Of a stretch of DNA of 12,915 bases, positions 1 to 6,245 are shown piece by piece (the first letter of the stretch is position 1; each line of letters starts with the position of its first letter). A program made the position numbers and the translations under genes. The notes beneath the pieces are model-generated. The model did no database searches, had not been told where the DNA came from, and saw only the letters and a program-made list of their open reading frames with translations. The stretch is from NCBI GenBank assembly GCA_946615965.1, contig CAMOIC010000035.1:1-12915 (forward strand), written 5' to 3'. Source of the stretch: UBA3700 sp002372775 (GTDB lineage Bacteria > Bacillota > Clostridia > Christensenellales > UBA3700).

Positions 1-258
1 GATGAAGGAAAGCATGCATCTGTGTTTAGAAAGTTATCTAACGAAGTATTGAAACCAAAAATGTTCTTAGCAAAGGCTGTACCAATTTTAATGAATATCC
101 TTGGTAAAAAGAACACTTTTAAAATAATCGCTAAGCTTGAATATAATACTTACGATTCTTATGGTGGCTGGTTAGAGAAGTACCCAGAGATTCTTGCAGT
201 GCAAGCCGATGAAAAGAAACACGGCGATCTTGCGATGAAGATTGTAAGTCTCTTATAA
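1..258 (+). CDS. Ferritin-like/rubrerythrin-family diiron protein, C-terminal part
   Basis: The frame is open from the first base of the window, so the gene begins upstream and only the last 85 codons are visible. The internal GTG at 22 is probably not the true start. The fragment has two ExxH motifs, in DEGKHA at its beginning and DEKKHGDLA near its end, separated by about 70 residues with a further Glu in a helix (KLEYNTY). This spacing fits helices 2, 3 and 4 of a four-helix ferritin-like fold, where the Glu and His residues bind two irons. Family members in anaerobes usually act in peroxide or oxygen detoxification or in iron handling. No rubredoxin Cys4 knuckle follows the last helix, so classical rubrerythrin is not supported. 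The exact subfamily cannot be decided without the N-terminal half. Confidence 0.6.
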   Translation, partial: DEGKHASVFRKLSNEVLKPKMFLAKAVPILMNILGKKNTFKIIAKLEYNTYDSYGGWLEKYPEILAVQADEKKHGDLAMKIVSLL

Positions 259-311
259 GTAAAGCATACGTAATATATCTTTCAATAGGTCACATTTAGT
301 TGCATTAAATA

Positions 312-339
312 TTGAATATTGATATTATTACAGCATAAA
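312..339 (+). promoter_or_regulatory. Weak candidate promoter of the preQ1 leader
   Basis: TTGAAT (312-317) and CATAAA (334-339) are separated by 16 bases, each matching four of six consensus positions. Transcription would start near 346, a few bases before the riboswitch helix at 352. The match is weak and the position relative to the aptamer is the main argument. The rest of 259-351 shows nothing recognisable. Confidence 0.3.
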
Positions 340-351
340 AAATCATTCATA

Positions 352-391
352 AGACAGTTCGTAACCATCCTGTCTCTAAATAAAACTAGGG
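352..391 (+). promoter_or_regulatory. preQ1-I riboswitch aptamer (candidate)
   Basis: Helix P1 is AGACAG (352-357) with CTGTCT (370-375). It encloses a 12-base loop that starts TTC and ends with the C (369) expected to pair with the ligand. An A-rich tail ending in AAAACTAGG (382-390) follows, as in known preQ1-I aptamers. This architecture and loop length match class I preQ1 sensors, which bind the queuosine precursor 7-aminomethyl-7-deazaguanine. The pseudoknot helix P2 between loop and tail is not textbook: the loop has CG and CC where the usual CUAG would be, so only a short pairing can be drawn. The downstream gene is a queuosine-precursor transporter, a typical target, and an intrinsic terminator lies between. 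The call rests on structure plus context. Confidence 0.72.
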
Positions 392-408
392 AAAGAAATT
401 AGCATGTT

Positions 409-443
409 AAAGTGAGGTTACATTTTTAATCTCACTTTTTTTT
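409..443 (+). terminator. Intrinsic terminator in the riboswitch expression platform
   Basis: AAAGTGAGGTTA (409-420) pairs with TAATCTCACTTT (427-438) in a 12-bp stem with one G-T pair and a 6-base loop, followed by T's to 443. It lies between the aptamer and the transporter start at 481, so preQ1 probably promotes premature termination. I could not draw a convincing antiterminator, so the switching partner strand is undefined. Confidence 0.8.
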
Positions 444-480
444 GTTAGAAACTGTTTTATGCTCTATAAGGAGATAAAAC

Positions 481-1242
481 ATGAATAAGATTAAAGAGTT
501 TTTTTACGATTACAAATTGCTTCTAAGAAGCGTTCCAGGTCTTGTTACTACATTTTTTTGTATGTCAGTAGTAATCATGAACCTAATGGCCAACAAAACA
601 ATTATTAATACACCTATTGTGGCAGCTGATGGTGGCTTTGTATTAAGTTGGATTCCATTCCTTTGCATGGACATGGTTACAAAAAGATATGGACCAAAGG
701 CTGCGAATAAGTTAACTTTACTTGCTCTTTGTGTAAATCTATTATTTGTTGGAATATTTGCATTAATTACCTCTATAGAATTTCGTGTCGGAGATGTAGA
801 ACTTGGCGACTATTCGGCATTTAACCAAACATTTGGATGTACATGGTTTGTTCTATTAAGTTCATCATTAGCATTCTTAGTTTCTGGTATTGTTAACAAT
901 ATTTTAAACTGGTCAATTGGTAGAACATTTAAAAAGAACCCTGACGGAAGGCTTGCTTTTATTACAAGAAGTTATATATCTACTTTTATTGGACAATTTG
1001 TAGACAATTTTATGTTTGCATTTATGGCCTTCTATATCTTTGCTCCAATCTACTGGGGATTCCAATATACTTTTGCACAAGTAATAGGATCTGCTGTTCT
1101 TGGTGCTATTATAGAATTAGTAATGGAAGTAATATTCTCGCCAATTGGATATAGAATGTCTAAGAAGTGGTCAGCAGAAAAGGTTGGCGAAGATTACTTA
1201 GAATATCAAAATAAGAAAAAGAGAATAGAGGTATTACTTTAA
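481..1242 (+). CDS. Queuosine precursor transporter, YhhQ/VUT family (COG1738)
   Basis: This is an integral membrane protein of 253 residues, the usual size for the family, with about six hydrophobic segments. Family signatures are visible: MDMVTKRYGPKAA after the second segment and GQFVDNFMF in the fifth. YhhQ/VUT proteins import queuosine precursors (preQ0, preQ1 or queuine) for tRNA modification. The upstream preQ1-I-type leader supports that role independently. The start at 481 has AAGGAG at 468-473, seven bases upstream. The stop overlaps the ATG of the dehydrogenase gene by one base, so the two are cotranscribed. The exact precursor cannot be read from sequence. YhhQ is the closest described name, but a symbol would over-specify it. 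Confidence 0.88.
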   Translation: MNKIKEFFYDYKLLLRSVPGLVTTFFCMSVVIMNLMANKTIINTPIVAADGGFVLSWIPFLCMDMVTKRYGPKAANKLTLLALCVNLLFVGIFALITSIEFRVGDVELGDYSAFNQTFGCTWFVLLSSSLAFLVSGIVNNILNWSIGRTFKKNPDGRLAFITRSYISTFIGQFVDNFMFAFMAFYIFAPIYWGFQYTFAQVIGSAVLGAIIELVMEVIFSPIGYRMSKKWSAEKVGEDYLEYQNKKKRIEVLL

Positions 1243-1892
1243 TGAAGATTTTAGTTACAGGTTCTTCGCAAGGAATAGGAAAGGCAATTGCTGAAAAGTT
1301 CTTGGCTTGTGGCCATGACGTAATAGGTTTTGATATCAAACAATCTACAATATCAAATCCTAATTATTCTCACTATGTATTGGATATTTCGACATCAGAA
1401 TTACCAAACATAGATGGCATAAACATTCTTGTAAATAACGCTGGATGCCAACACATGGATATCTCAGATATCAAAGTAAACCTTGAAGGAACAATGAGAA
1501 TCACTGAAAAATATGCCTTCCAAAAAGACATAAAAGCAGTTCTTAATATTGCCTCATCATCAGGCTCTACGGGTGCTGAATTCCCAGAATACGCTGCATC
1601 AAAAGGTGGCGTTTTAGCATATACAAAGAATGTTGCTCTAAGACTTGCAAAGTATGGTGCTACATGTAATTCTGTATCTCCAGGTGGAGTTAAGACAGAA
1701 ATTAATGACCATATTATGAAGGACGAGAAATTATGGAAAGCAGTTTTAGATGAAGCACTTTTACATAAATGGGCAGAACCTGAAGAAATCGCTGAATGGG
1801 TATACTTCATAACTGCTGTTAATAAGAGTATGACAGGTGAAGATATTTTAATAGATAACGGCGAGAAAATGAATTTCAATTTTATTTGGTAG
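1242..1892 (+). CDS. Short-chain dehydrogenase/reductase (classical SDR)
   Basis: The 216-residue protein carries the complete classical SDR signature: cofactor motif TGSSQGIG at 6-13, NNAG at 65-68, the catalytic serine region SSS at 105-107 and YAASK at 117-121 with Tyr117 and Lys121. The acidic Asp31 after the second strand (GFDIKQ) suggests NAD(H) rather than NADP(H). It is a little shorter than the usual 245 residues, mainly in the loops after the second strand. The substrate is not evident. Its ATG overlaps the transporter stop, so it is translated with that gene and falls under the same preQ1-type leader. This is an unusual partner, and a link to deazapurine metabolism is only an inference. 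Confidence 0.88.
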   Translation: MKILVTGSSQGIGKAIAEKFLACGHDVIGFDIKQSTISNPNYSHYVLDISTSELPNIDGINILVNNAGCQHMDISDIKVNLEGTMRITEKYAFQKDIKAVLNIASSSGSTGAEFPEYAASKGGVLAYTKNVALRLAKYGATCNSVSPGGVKTEINDHIMKDEKLWKAVLDEALLHKWAEPEEIAEWVYFITAVNKSMTGEDILIDNGEKMNFNFIW

Positions 1893-1896
1893 AATG

Positions 1897-1926
1897 AAGT
1901 AGCGCAAGTCGCTACTTTTTCTTTTT
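1897..1926 (+). terminator. Intrinsic terminator after the SDR gene
   Basis: AAGTAGCG (1897-1904) pairs perfectly with CGCTACTT (1910-1917) around a 5-base loop, followed by a T-rich tail to 1926. It lies four bases after the SDR stop and closes the transporter/SDR operon. Confidence 0.9.
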
Positions 1927-1929
1927 GTA

Positions 1930-1938
1930 TGGTATAAT
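1930..1938 (+). promoter_or_regulatory. Extended -10 promoter of the DUF1653/rsmJ operon
   Basis: TGGTATAAT is a perfect TGn-TATAAT extended -10 element directly after the T-tract of the preceding terminator. No good -35 box is seen. Transcription would start near 1945, giving a leader of about 23 bases before the ATG at 1968, with AGAGGA at 1955-1960 as ribosome binding site. Confidence 0.75.
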
Positions 1939-1967
1939 GTTTCCAGTATAAATAAGAGGATTATTTC

Positions 1968-2219
1968 ATGGAGAATCAATTAATAATCGGAAGAGTATAT
2001 AAGCATTTTAAAGGCAACTTCTATGTAGTAGAGAATGTTGCTTTAGATAGTGAAACAAAAGAAGAAATGGTTGTATATAGAAGACTATATGGCGATGGTT
2101 CATTATGGGTTAGACCTAAAGAAATGTTTTTATCTGAAGTGGATCATGTTAAATATCCAAATGTTACTCAAAAATTTAGATTCGAACTTCAAGAAATTGA
2201 AGATGTTACAAAAAAGTAA
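1968..2219 (+). CDS. DUF1653 domain protein
   Basis: This small soluble protein of 83 residues covers essentially one DUF1653 domain. Recognisable family features are VYKHFKGNFYVVENVA near the N-terminus, the SETKEEMVVYRRLYG stretch and the WVRPKEMF motif, followed by an RFE segment near the end. The biochemical function of the domain is not established to my knowledge. The start at 1968 is set by AGAGGA seven bases upstream and a promoter at 1930-1938. The stop overlaps the ATG of the RsmJ-like gene by one base, which suggests coupled production and possibly a link to RNA or ribosome biology. That link is an inference. Confidence 0.85.
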   Translation: MENQLIIGRVYKHFKGNFYVVENVALDSETKEEMVVYRRLYGDGSLWVRPKEMFLSEVDHVKYPNVTQKFRFELQEIEDVTKK

Positions 2220-2863
2220 TGGATAACAATAAATCAAGACTTCAATATATAGATGGCAAATTGACACTATGCAGTGGCGATATGAATCTTTATGGAGACT
2301 TTTCTCAATTAATTCCTAGACTTAAGATAAATAACCTTAATGGCGAAATGTTAATAAAAGCAGCAAAGCTAAAGGGTATGGACCATACTCCTATTGCAGT
2401 AGATATGACAGCGGGTCTTGGCGAAGATGCGTTTCTTTTGGCAGGTGCAGGTTGTAAGGTAATAATGTTTGAGCAAGATGAGGTCATAGCAAGCCTTTTA
2501 GAGGACGCAATTAAAAGAGGCAAGGAAATCGTTGAGATTAAAGATGTAATGGACAGAATGACTCTAATAAAAGGCGACAGCATTGAAGGAGTTAAATCTT
2601 TAGATATCATCCCAGATATTGTTTATCTAGACCCAATGTTCCCACAAAGACAAAAGAGTGGATTAATAAAAAAGAAATTTCAAATAATACACGAACTTGA
2701 AAAGCCTTGTTCTAATGGTTCTGATTTATTAAATGCGGCAATTTCAACAAAGGCAAAAAAGATAATAGTAAAAAGGCCACAAAAAGGTGAGAATTTAGTA
2801 GATATTAAGCCTAATTACACTATATCTGGAAAAGCTATAAGATATGATGTGTATATTTATTAA
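2219..2863 (+). CDS. rsmJ: RsmJ-like 16S rRNA (guanine-N2) methyltransferase
   Basis: The 214-residue protein has the SAM-binding motif AVDMTAGLGEDAFLLA (about 60-75), an acidic residue Glu85 after the second strand (MFEQDE), and the family-specific block PDIVYLDPMFPQRQKSG (132-148) with the DPMFP catalytic-type motif. A later VKRP segment also matches RsmJ/YhiQ proteins. In E. coli RsmJ methylates N2 of G1516 in 16S rRNA. This copy is shorter than the E. coli protein (about 250 residues), mostly at the N-terminus. It is translationally coupled to the DUF1653 gene by a one-base overlap. The G1516 target is transferred from the family, not shown here. Confidence 0.82.
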   Translation: MDNNKSRLQYIDGKLTLCSGDMNLYGDFSQLIPRLKINNLNGEMLIKAAKLKGMDHTPIAVDMTAGLGEDAFLLAGAGCKVIMFEQDEVIASLLEDAIKRGKEIVEIKDVMDRMTLIKGDSIEGVKSLDIIPDIVYLDPMFPQRQKSGLIKKKFQIIHELEKPCSNGSDLLNAAISTKAKKIIVKRPQKGENLVDIKPNYTISGKAIRYDVYIY

Positions 2864-2890
2864 AATTTTACTAATATAAATATAATTTTT

Positions 2891-2899
2891 TGTTATAAT
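2891..2899 (+). promoter_or_regulatory. Extended -10 promoter of the DAHP synthase gene
   Basis: TGTTATAAT is a TGn-TATAAT element preceded by a run of T's, with no convincing -35 box. The inferred start near 2906 lies inside a small inverted repeat (2900-2915). AAGAGG (2918-2923) is the ribosome binding site for the ATG at 2932. No GC-containing terminator is visible between rsmJ and this promoter. Confidence 0.72.
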
Positions 2900-2915
2900 A
2901 TGTGCATAAACACAT
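2900..2915 (+). repeat. Short inverted repeat at the DAHP synthase transcript start
   Basis: ATGTG and CACAT flank the six bases CATAAA, just after the -10 box. It could be a 5'-end hairpin or a small operator. At five base pairs it could also be chance. Confidence 0.3.
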
Positions 2916-2931
2916 TTAAGAGGTATAAATA

Positions 2932-3975
2932 ATGAATATGGATTTTATTAGAAAGTTACCAATTCCTATGGAGATAAAGAAGGAATTCCCAGTTCCAGAA
3001 GCACTTGCTCAAAAGAAAGCTGCTAATGATGAAGAGATTAAGAAGATCTTTACTGGGGAAGATAAGAGATTACTACTTATCATTGGACCATGTTCTGCAG
3101 ATAGAGAAGATGCAGTCTTAGATTATGTTACAAGATTAAGAGGATTACAAGAGAAAGTTAAAGATCAACTTCTTATTGTTCCAAGAGTATATACAAATAA
3201 ACCAAGAACAACAGGTGAAGGTTATAAAGGAATGCTTCATCAACCAAATCCACTTGGCGAACCAGATATGCTTTCAGGCATCATTGCTATTAGAAAATTG
3301 CATTTAAAAGTTCTTGCTGAAACAGGTTTCTCAACAGCTGATGAAATGTTATATCCAGATAACTATCGTTATCTTGACGATATCTTATCTTATGTTGCAG
3401 TTGGTGCAAGATCAGTTGAAAACCAAGAGCATAGATTAACAGCTTCTGGTATGGATGTTCCTGTTGGTATGAAGAATCCAACATCTGGTGACATTACTGT
3501 TATGTTAAACTCAATTAGAGCTGCTCAAAAAGCTCATACATTCATTTATAGAGGATGGGAAGTAAAGACTAAGGGAAATCCTCTTGCCCATGCTATTTTA
3601 AGAGGCTTTGTAAACTCTAAAGGTGAATCATTTCCAAATTACCATTATGAAGATTTACTACACTTAGCTACAGAGTATGATGCCTCTAAATATGAATGCC
3701 CAGCCTTAGTTGTAGATTGTAACCATGCTAACTCAGGAAAACATTTTGAAGAGCAAGTTAGAATTGCAAAAGAAGTTATTCACTCAATGAATCATAATGA
3801 AAAGATTAAGAAGCTAGTAAAGGGCTTAATGATTGAATCATATATAATTGATGGAAATCAAAAAGCAGAAGAGGGTATTTATGGTAAATCTATTACTGAT
3901 GCATGTCTTGGTTGGGAAAAGACAGAGCAATTAGTTTTGGATTTAGCTAAGGTAATCCAAGATAAAAATTATTAA
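2932..3975 (+). CDS. aroF: 3-deoxy-7-phosphoheptulonate (DAHP) synthase, class I (AroFGH type)
   Basis: This enzyme condenses phosphoenolpyruvate and erythrose 4-phosphate into DAHP, the first step of the shikimate pathway. The 347 residues match the usual length. Visible motifs are IIGPCS at 50-55 with metal ligand Cys54, PRVYTNKPRTTGEGYKG at 84-100, GARSVENQEHR at 158-168, and DCNHANSGK at 262-270 with His265. Glu302 and Asp323 complete the expected metal site. There is no fused chorismate mutase or regulatory domain. The gene stands alone with its own extended -10 promoter and a strong terminator. No T-box or other amino-acid-sensing leader fits in the short upstream region. The symbol aroF is used generically, because which aromatic amino acid, if any, feeds back cannot be told from sequence. 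Confidence 0.95.
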   Translation: MNMDFIRKLPIPMEIKKEFPVPEALAQKKAANDEEIKKIFTGEDKRLLLIIGPCSADREDAVLDYVTRLRGLQEKVKDQLLIVPRVYTNKPRTTGEGYKGMLHQPNPLGEPDMLSGIIAIRKLHLKVLAETGFSTADEMLYPDNYRYLDDILSYVAVGARSVENQEHRLTASGMDVPVGMKNPTSGDITVMLNSIRAAQKAHTFIYRGWEVKTKGNPLAHAILRGFVNSKGESFPNYHYEDLLHLATEYDASKYECPALVVDCNHANSGKHFEEQVRIAKEVIHSMNHNEKIKKLVKGLMIESYIIDGNQKAEEGIYGKSITDACLGWEKTEQLVLDLAKVIQDKNY

Positions 3976-3983
3976 GATTTTGA

Positions 3984-4007
3984 CCTGCTAGAAATAGCAG
4001 GCTTTTT
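3984..4007 (+). terminator. Intrinsic terminator after aroF
   Basis: CCTGCTA (3984-3990) pairs perfectly with TAGCAGG (3995-4001) around a GAAA tetraloop, followed by CTTTTT. Confidence 0.93.
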
Positions 4008-4013
4008 ATTGTC

Positions 4014-4019
4014 TATAAT
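4014..4019 (+). promoter_or_regulatory. Candidate promoter of the nickel-chaperone operon
   Basis: A perfect TATAAT box follows the terminator T-tract, with TG at 4010-4011, one base further away than the usual TGn spacing. A second possibility is TATAAA at 4047-4052, also preceded by T-rich DNA and TG. Either would give a leader of roughly 25 to 60 bases before the ATG at 4083. No clear -35 box is seen for either. Confidence 0.4.
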
Positions 4020-4082
4020 CGATAATACTATTATTGATTTTTTATGTATAAAAATATTAAAATATTATACGTAGGTGATAAT

Positions 4083-4334
4083 ATGAGCGAACAACATAAT
4101 CATAATCATGAACATAATCATTTAAACGAGCATACATCAAAAGAAGAACTTGTAGTTCTTATGAAATATATGGTTGCTCATAATGAGTCTCATGCAAAGC
4201 AATTAGATGAGATTGCTCAAAAGTTAAATTCAGCCCATGAACATGAAGCATATAACTGTTTGGTTGAAGCATTATCTTGTGCTGAGAAAATGAATGAAAA
4301 AATTAATGAAGCATTGCATAAATTAGGACAATAA
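4083..4334 (+). CDS. Small His-rich metal-binding protein, CooJ-like by context
   Basis: I take ATG 4083 as the start because AGGTG lies at 4073-4077. The in-frame ATG at 4044 would add 13 residues ahead of a natural His-rich N-terminus and has no visible ribosome binding site. From 4083 the protein has 83 residues. Residues 5-17 alternate His with Asn or Glu (six His), followed by a mostly helical, charged region with more His (33, 37, 52, 54, 79) and two Cys (59, 66). Such a tail is typical of metallochaperones that store or deliver nickel or zinc. In Rhodospirillum rubrum the His-rich CooJ is encoded with CooC and CooT. Here the His stretch is N-terminal and I see no sequence homology to CooJ, so the analogy rests on composition and on the CooT and CooC-like neighbours. 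Confidence 0.7.
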   Translation: MSEQHNHNHEHNHLNEHTSKEELVVLMKYMVAHNESHAKQLDEIAQKLNSAHEHEAYNCLVEALSCAEKMNEKINEALHKLGQ

Positions 4335-4335
4335 T

Positions 4336-4527
4336 ATGTGTTTATCTACAGTCTATAAAAACAATATGGATGATGAATCTGTAATTATGAAGAATGTTGC
4401 TTCTATCTCTTTAGATGGAAACAATGTAATCCTTACAGATTTGATGGAAAGAAAATGCACTGTAGAAGGAACACTAAAAGAAGCTAATTTAGTAGATGGA
4501 TATGTTATTTTAGACATTAAGGAATAA
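4336..4527 (+). CDS. cooT: CooT-family nickel-binding protein
   Basis: This 63-residue protein begins MCLSTVY, the family hallmark, with Cys2 as the known nickel ligand of the R. rubrum homodimer. The rest is a small beta-rich domain, as expected for CooT, which is of similar size (66 residues). It works in nickel delivery for carbon monoxide dehydrogenase maturation in R. rubrum, but homologues also occur elsewhere. The start lies one base after the upstream stop, with AGGA at 4325-4328. The stop overlaps the CooC-like ATPase start by one base. No carbon monoxide dehydrogenase gene is in the window, so the client is unknown. Confidence 0.85.
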   Translation: MCLSTVYKNNMDDESVIMKNVASISLDGNNVILTDLMERKCTVEGTLKEANLVDGYVILDIKE

Positions 4528-5294
4528 TGGAAGAGAAGAAAGCAACAATAATAGCATTAACAGGAAAAGGTGGTGTTGGAAAGACATCGCTATCCGCACT
4601 TATTGTTAGACTTTTATCCGAGACGTATCCAGAAAAAAAGATTTTAGCTATCGATGCTGACCCTGCTGTTGGCCTTGCTACAGCTCTTGGAGTAGATGTT
4701 GCATCAACAGTTGATGACATAAGAAAGTTATTCATAAACGCTGTTGAAGATGGCAACACAAAGAAAGCTATAGAGATGCTAGGGGAAGCAAAGTTTCAAT
4801 TGTTTGATGCCTTAGTTGAAATGAACAATATTTCATTCTTAGCTATTGGTAGACCAGAAGCTGCAGGTTGTTATTGCAAAGTTAATGCATATCTAAAAGA
4901 AGTTATTAGCATGATTGCAAATAGCTTTGATTATGTAGTAATAGATGGAGAAGCTGGTATTGAACAAGTTAACCGTCGTGTTATGGAAAAGGTGACACAT
5001 TTAATACTTGTGTCTGACGCAAGTAAGAAAGGATTAAAAGTTGTGCAAACAATTCATTCTGTTGCTAAAGAACTTACAATGTTTGAAAAGGCAGGAGTTA
5101 TAGTAAATCGTATGCCAGATATGTCTTTTGTTGATACAATAGATACAGGCGACATTCCTATCCTTACATGCATTCCAGATGATAAGTTAATGTCACTAAG
5201 TGATATGAAGGGCGATTCTGTATTAGAATTATCTAGTGATTCTAGTATTTATAAGGGAGCTAAAGAAGCTTTACAAAAGTTGAATATAATATAA
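4527..5294 (+). CDS. cooC: CooC-like nickel-insertion ATPase (MinD/ParA/SIMIBI family)
   Basis: The 255-residue protein starts with a deviant Walker A motif, GKGGVGKTS at 13-21, followed by IDADP at 42-46 and a Walker B region VIDGEAGIEQ at 138-147. The CxC motif is in GCYCKVN (Cys115, Cys117), preceded by GRPEAA. In CooC this motif binds nickel or zinc at the dimer interface, with ATP controlling insertion into the C-cluster of carbon monoxide dehydrogenase. Length and motif order match CooC/AcsF. The first codon overlaps the cooT stop, with AAGGA at 4519-4523. A general ParA or NifH-like role is less likely given the CxC motif and the CooT neighbour. The actual client metalloenzyme is not encoded here. 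Confidence 0.86.
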   Translation: MEEKKATIIALTGKGGVGKTSLSALIVRLLSETYPEKKILAIDADPAVGLATALGVDVASTVDDIRKLFINAVEDGNTKKAIEMLGEAKFQLFDALVEMNNISFLAIGRPEAAGCYCKVNAYLKEVISMIANSFDYVVIDGEAGIEQVNRRVMEKVTHLILVSDASKKGLKVVQTIHSVAKELTMFEKAGVIVNRMPDMSFVDTIDTGDIPILTCIPDDKLMSLSDMKGDSVLELSSDSSIYKGAKEALQKLNII

Positions 5295-5316
5295 GCTAGT
5301 TAAAGGAGAATATTTT

Positions 5317-6117
5317 ATGAAGTATTTTGGTGGTTGTGATTCAGGTAGTACTTATACAAAGTGCGTTATCCTTGATGAAACAGGAAAGATGGTATCTGAT
5401 GTTACTGTTCGTAGTAAAATCAACTCAGTAGTTTCTGCTGAAGAATCTTTAAATGCTGCAGTTGCTAAAGTTCCAGAATTAAAGTCTATTAAAGACTTAG
5501 CATATCTTGTTGGTACAGGATATGGTAGAAATAAAGTTCCATTTGCTGATGAAAACATTTCAGAAATTAGTTGCCATGCTATGGGCGTACATGTTGCTGA
5601 CCCATCAGTTAAAGCTATTATCGATATCGGTGGACAAGACGTTAAAGGTATTGCTGTAGATAAAGATGGAACTGTATTAAACTTCGCTATGAATGATAAG
5701 TGTGCTGCTGGTACAGGTCGTTTCTTTGAAGCAATGGCAAGAGCATTCGAAATGGATCTATCTGATTTCTCAAAATTATCTTTAAAGGCAAAGAATGTTA
5801 TTCCTATTACTGCTCAATGTACTGTATTTGCTGAATCAGAAGTTATTTCACTTGTTGGTGAAGGAAAGCCTATTGATGAAATCGCTGCTGGTATTGAAAC
5901 ATCAGTTGCTAAGAGATGTTTCGTTATGGCAAAGAAAGCTGGCGCTACAGATAAGATTACATTAACAGGTGGATGCGCAAAGAATGATGGCTTAAAGGAA
6001 GCTATTGAAAAAGTACTTCATATTAAAGTTATAGATTTACCAATTGATCCTCAATTAATGGGAGCTTTAGGTGCAGCTGAATATGCTCGTCAAAAGGGTA
6101 TGGCTGAAGAAAACTAA
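5317..6117 (+). CDS. 2-hydroxyacyl-CoA dehydratase activase (HgdC/BadF-type ATPase)
   Basis: The 266-residue protein is an ASKHA-fold ATPase of the usual activase length. Phosphate-binding motifs are GCDSGSTYTK at 6-15 and DIGGQDVKG at 103-111, and the nucleotide motif is TGGCAKNDG at 217-225. Cys129 (NDKCAAGTGRF) and Cys168 (AQCTVFAESE) match the two cysteines that let a homodimer hold one [4Fe-4S] cluster. Such activases use ATP to push an electron into 2-hydroxyacyl-CoA dehydratases, benzoyl-CoA reductases or double-cubane cluster proteins. No such partner is present nearby. The gene follows cooC by 22 bases with a strong AAGGAGA at 5303-5309 and no terminator between, so it is probably in the same operon. 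The activase call is firm; its substrate is unknown. Confidence 0.9.
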   Translation: MKYFGGCDSGSTYTKCVILDETGKMVSDVTVRSKINSVVSAEESLNAAVAKVPELKSIKDLAYLVGTGYGRNKVPFADENISEISCHAMGVHVADPSVKAIIDIGGQDVKGIAVDKDGTVLNFAMNDKCAAGTGRFFEAMARAFEMDLSDFSKLSLKAKNVIPITAQCTVFAESEVISLVGEGKPIDEIAAGIETSVAKRCFVMAKKAGATDKITLTGGCAKNDGLKEAIEKVLHIKVIDLPIDPQLMGALGAAEYARQKGMAEEN

Positions 6118-6135
6118 TTAGTTGTTTTAGTATAT

Positions 6136-6169
6136 AAATGGTCAACATCTTAGCGGTGTTGACCATTTT
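6136..6169 (+). terminator. Intrinsic terminator after the activase gene
   Basis: A 14-bp stem (6136-6149 with 6155-6168, core ATGGTCAACA/TGTTGACCAT, one T-G pair) has a 5-base loop and a short T-tract. The A-run before the stem means it could work in both directions. Confidence 0.85.
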
Positions 6170-6211
6170 ACATTTTAGGTAAAACTTTTACTTTATATCT
6201 TTATAATATTT

Positions 6212-6220
6212 TGTTATATT
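6212..6220 (+). promoter_or_regulatory. Extended -10 promoter of the HAD phosphatase gene
   Basis: TGTTATATT is a TGn-TATATT element in T-rich DNA and closely resembles the aroF promoter. There is no clear -35 box. The leader is about 19 bases, with AAGGA (6234-6238) seven bases before the ATG at 6246. Confidence 0.65.
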
Positions 6221-6245
6221 ATATGCGTAAATCAAGGATGGTAAG

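Noticed and set aside
1373..1879. Long antisense open frame (168 codons) opposite the SDR gene
   Set aside because: The + strand frame has complete SDR motifs. The antisense frame shows no recognisable domain and looks like a shadow frame of the coding strand.
2864..2890. Terminator after rsmJ
   Set aside because: Only A/T pairing with no stable stem can be drawn, so readthrough into aroF is possible and no terminator is claimed.
4044..4082. Upstream ATG that would lengthen the His-rich protein by 13 residues
   Set aside because: No ribosome binding site precedes it, it overlaps a possible promoter, and AGGTG at 4073-4077 sits properly before ATG 4083.
5317..6117. BadF/BadG N-acetylglucosamine kinase-type assignment for the ASKHA ATPase
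   Set aside because: The two cluster cysteines (129, 168) in their conserved contexts identify an iron-sulfur activase instead of a sugar kinase.
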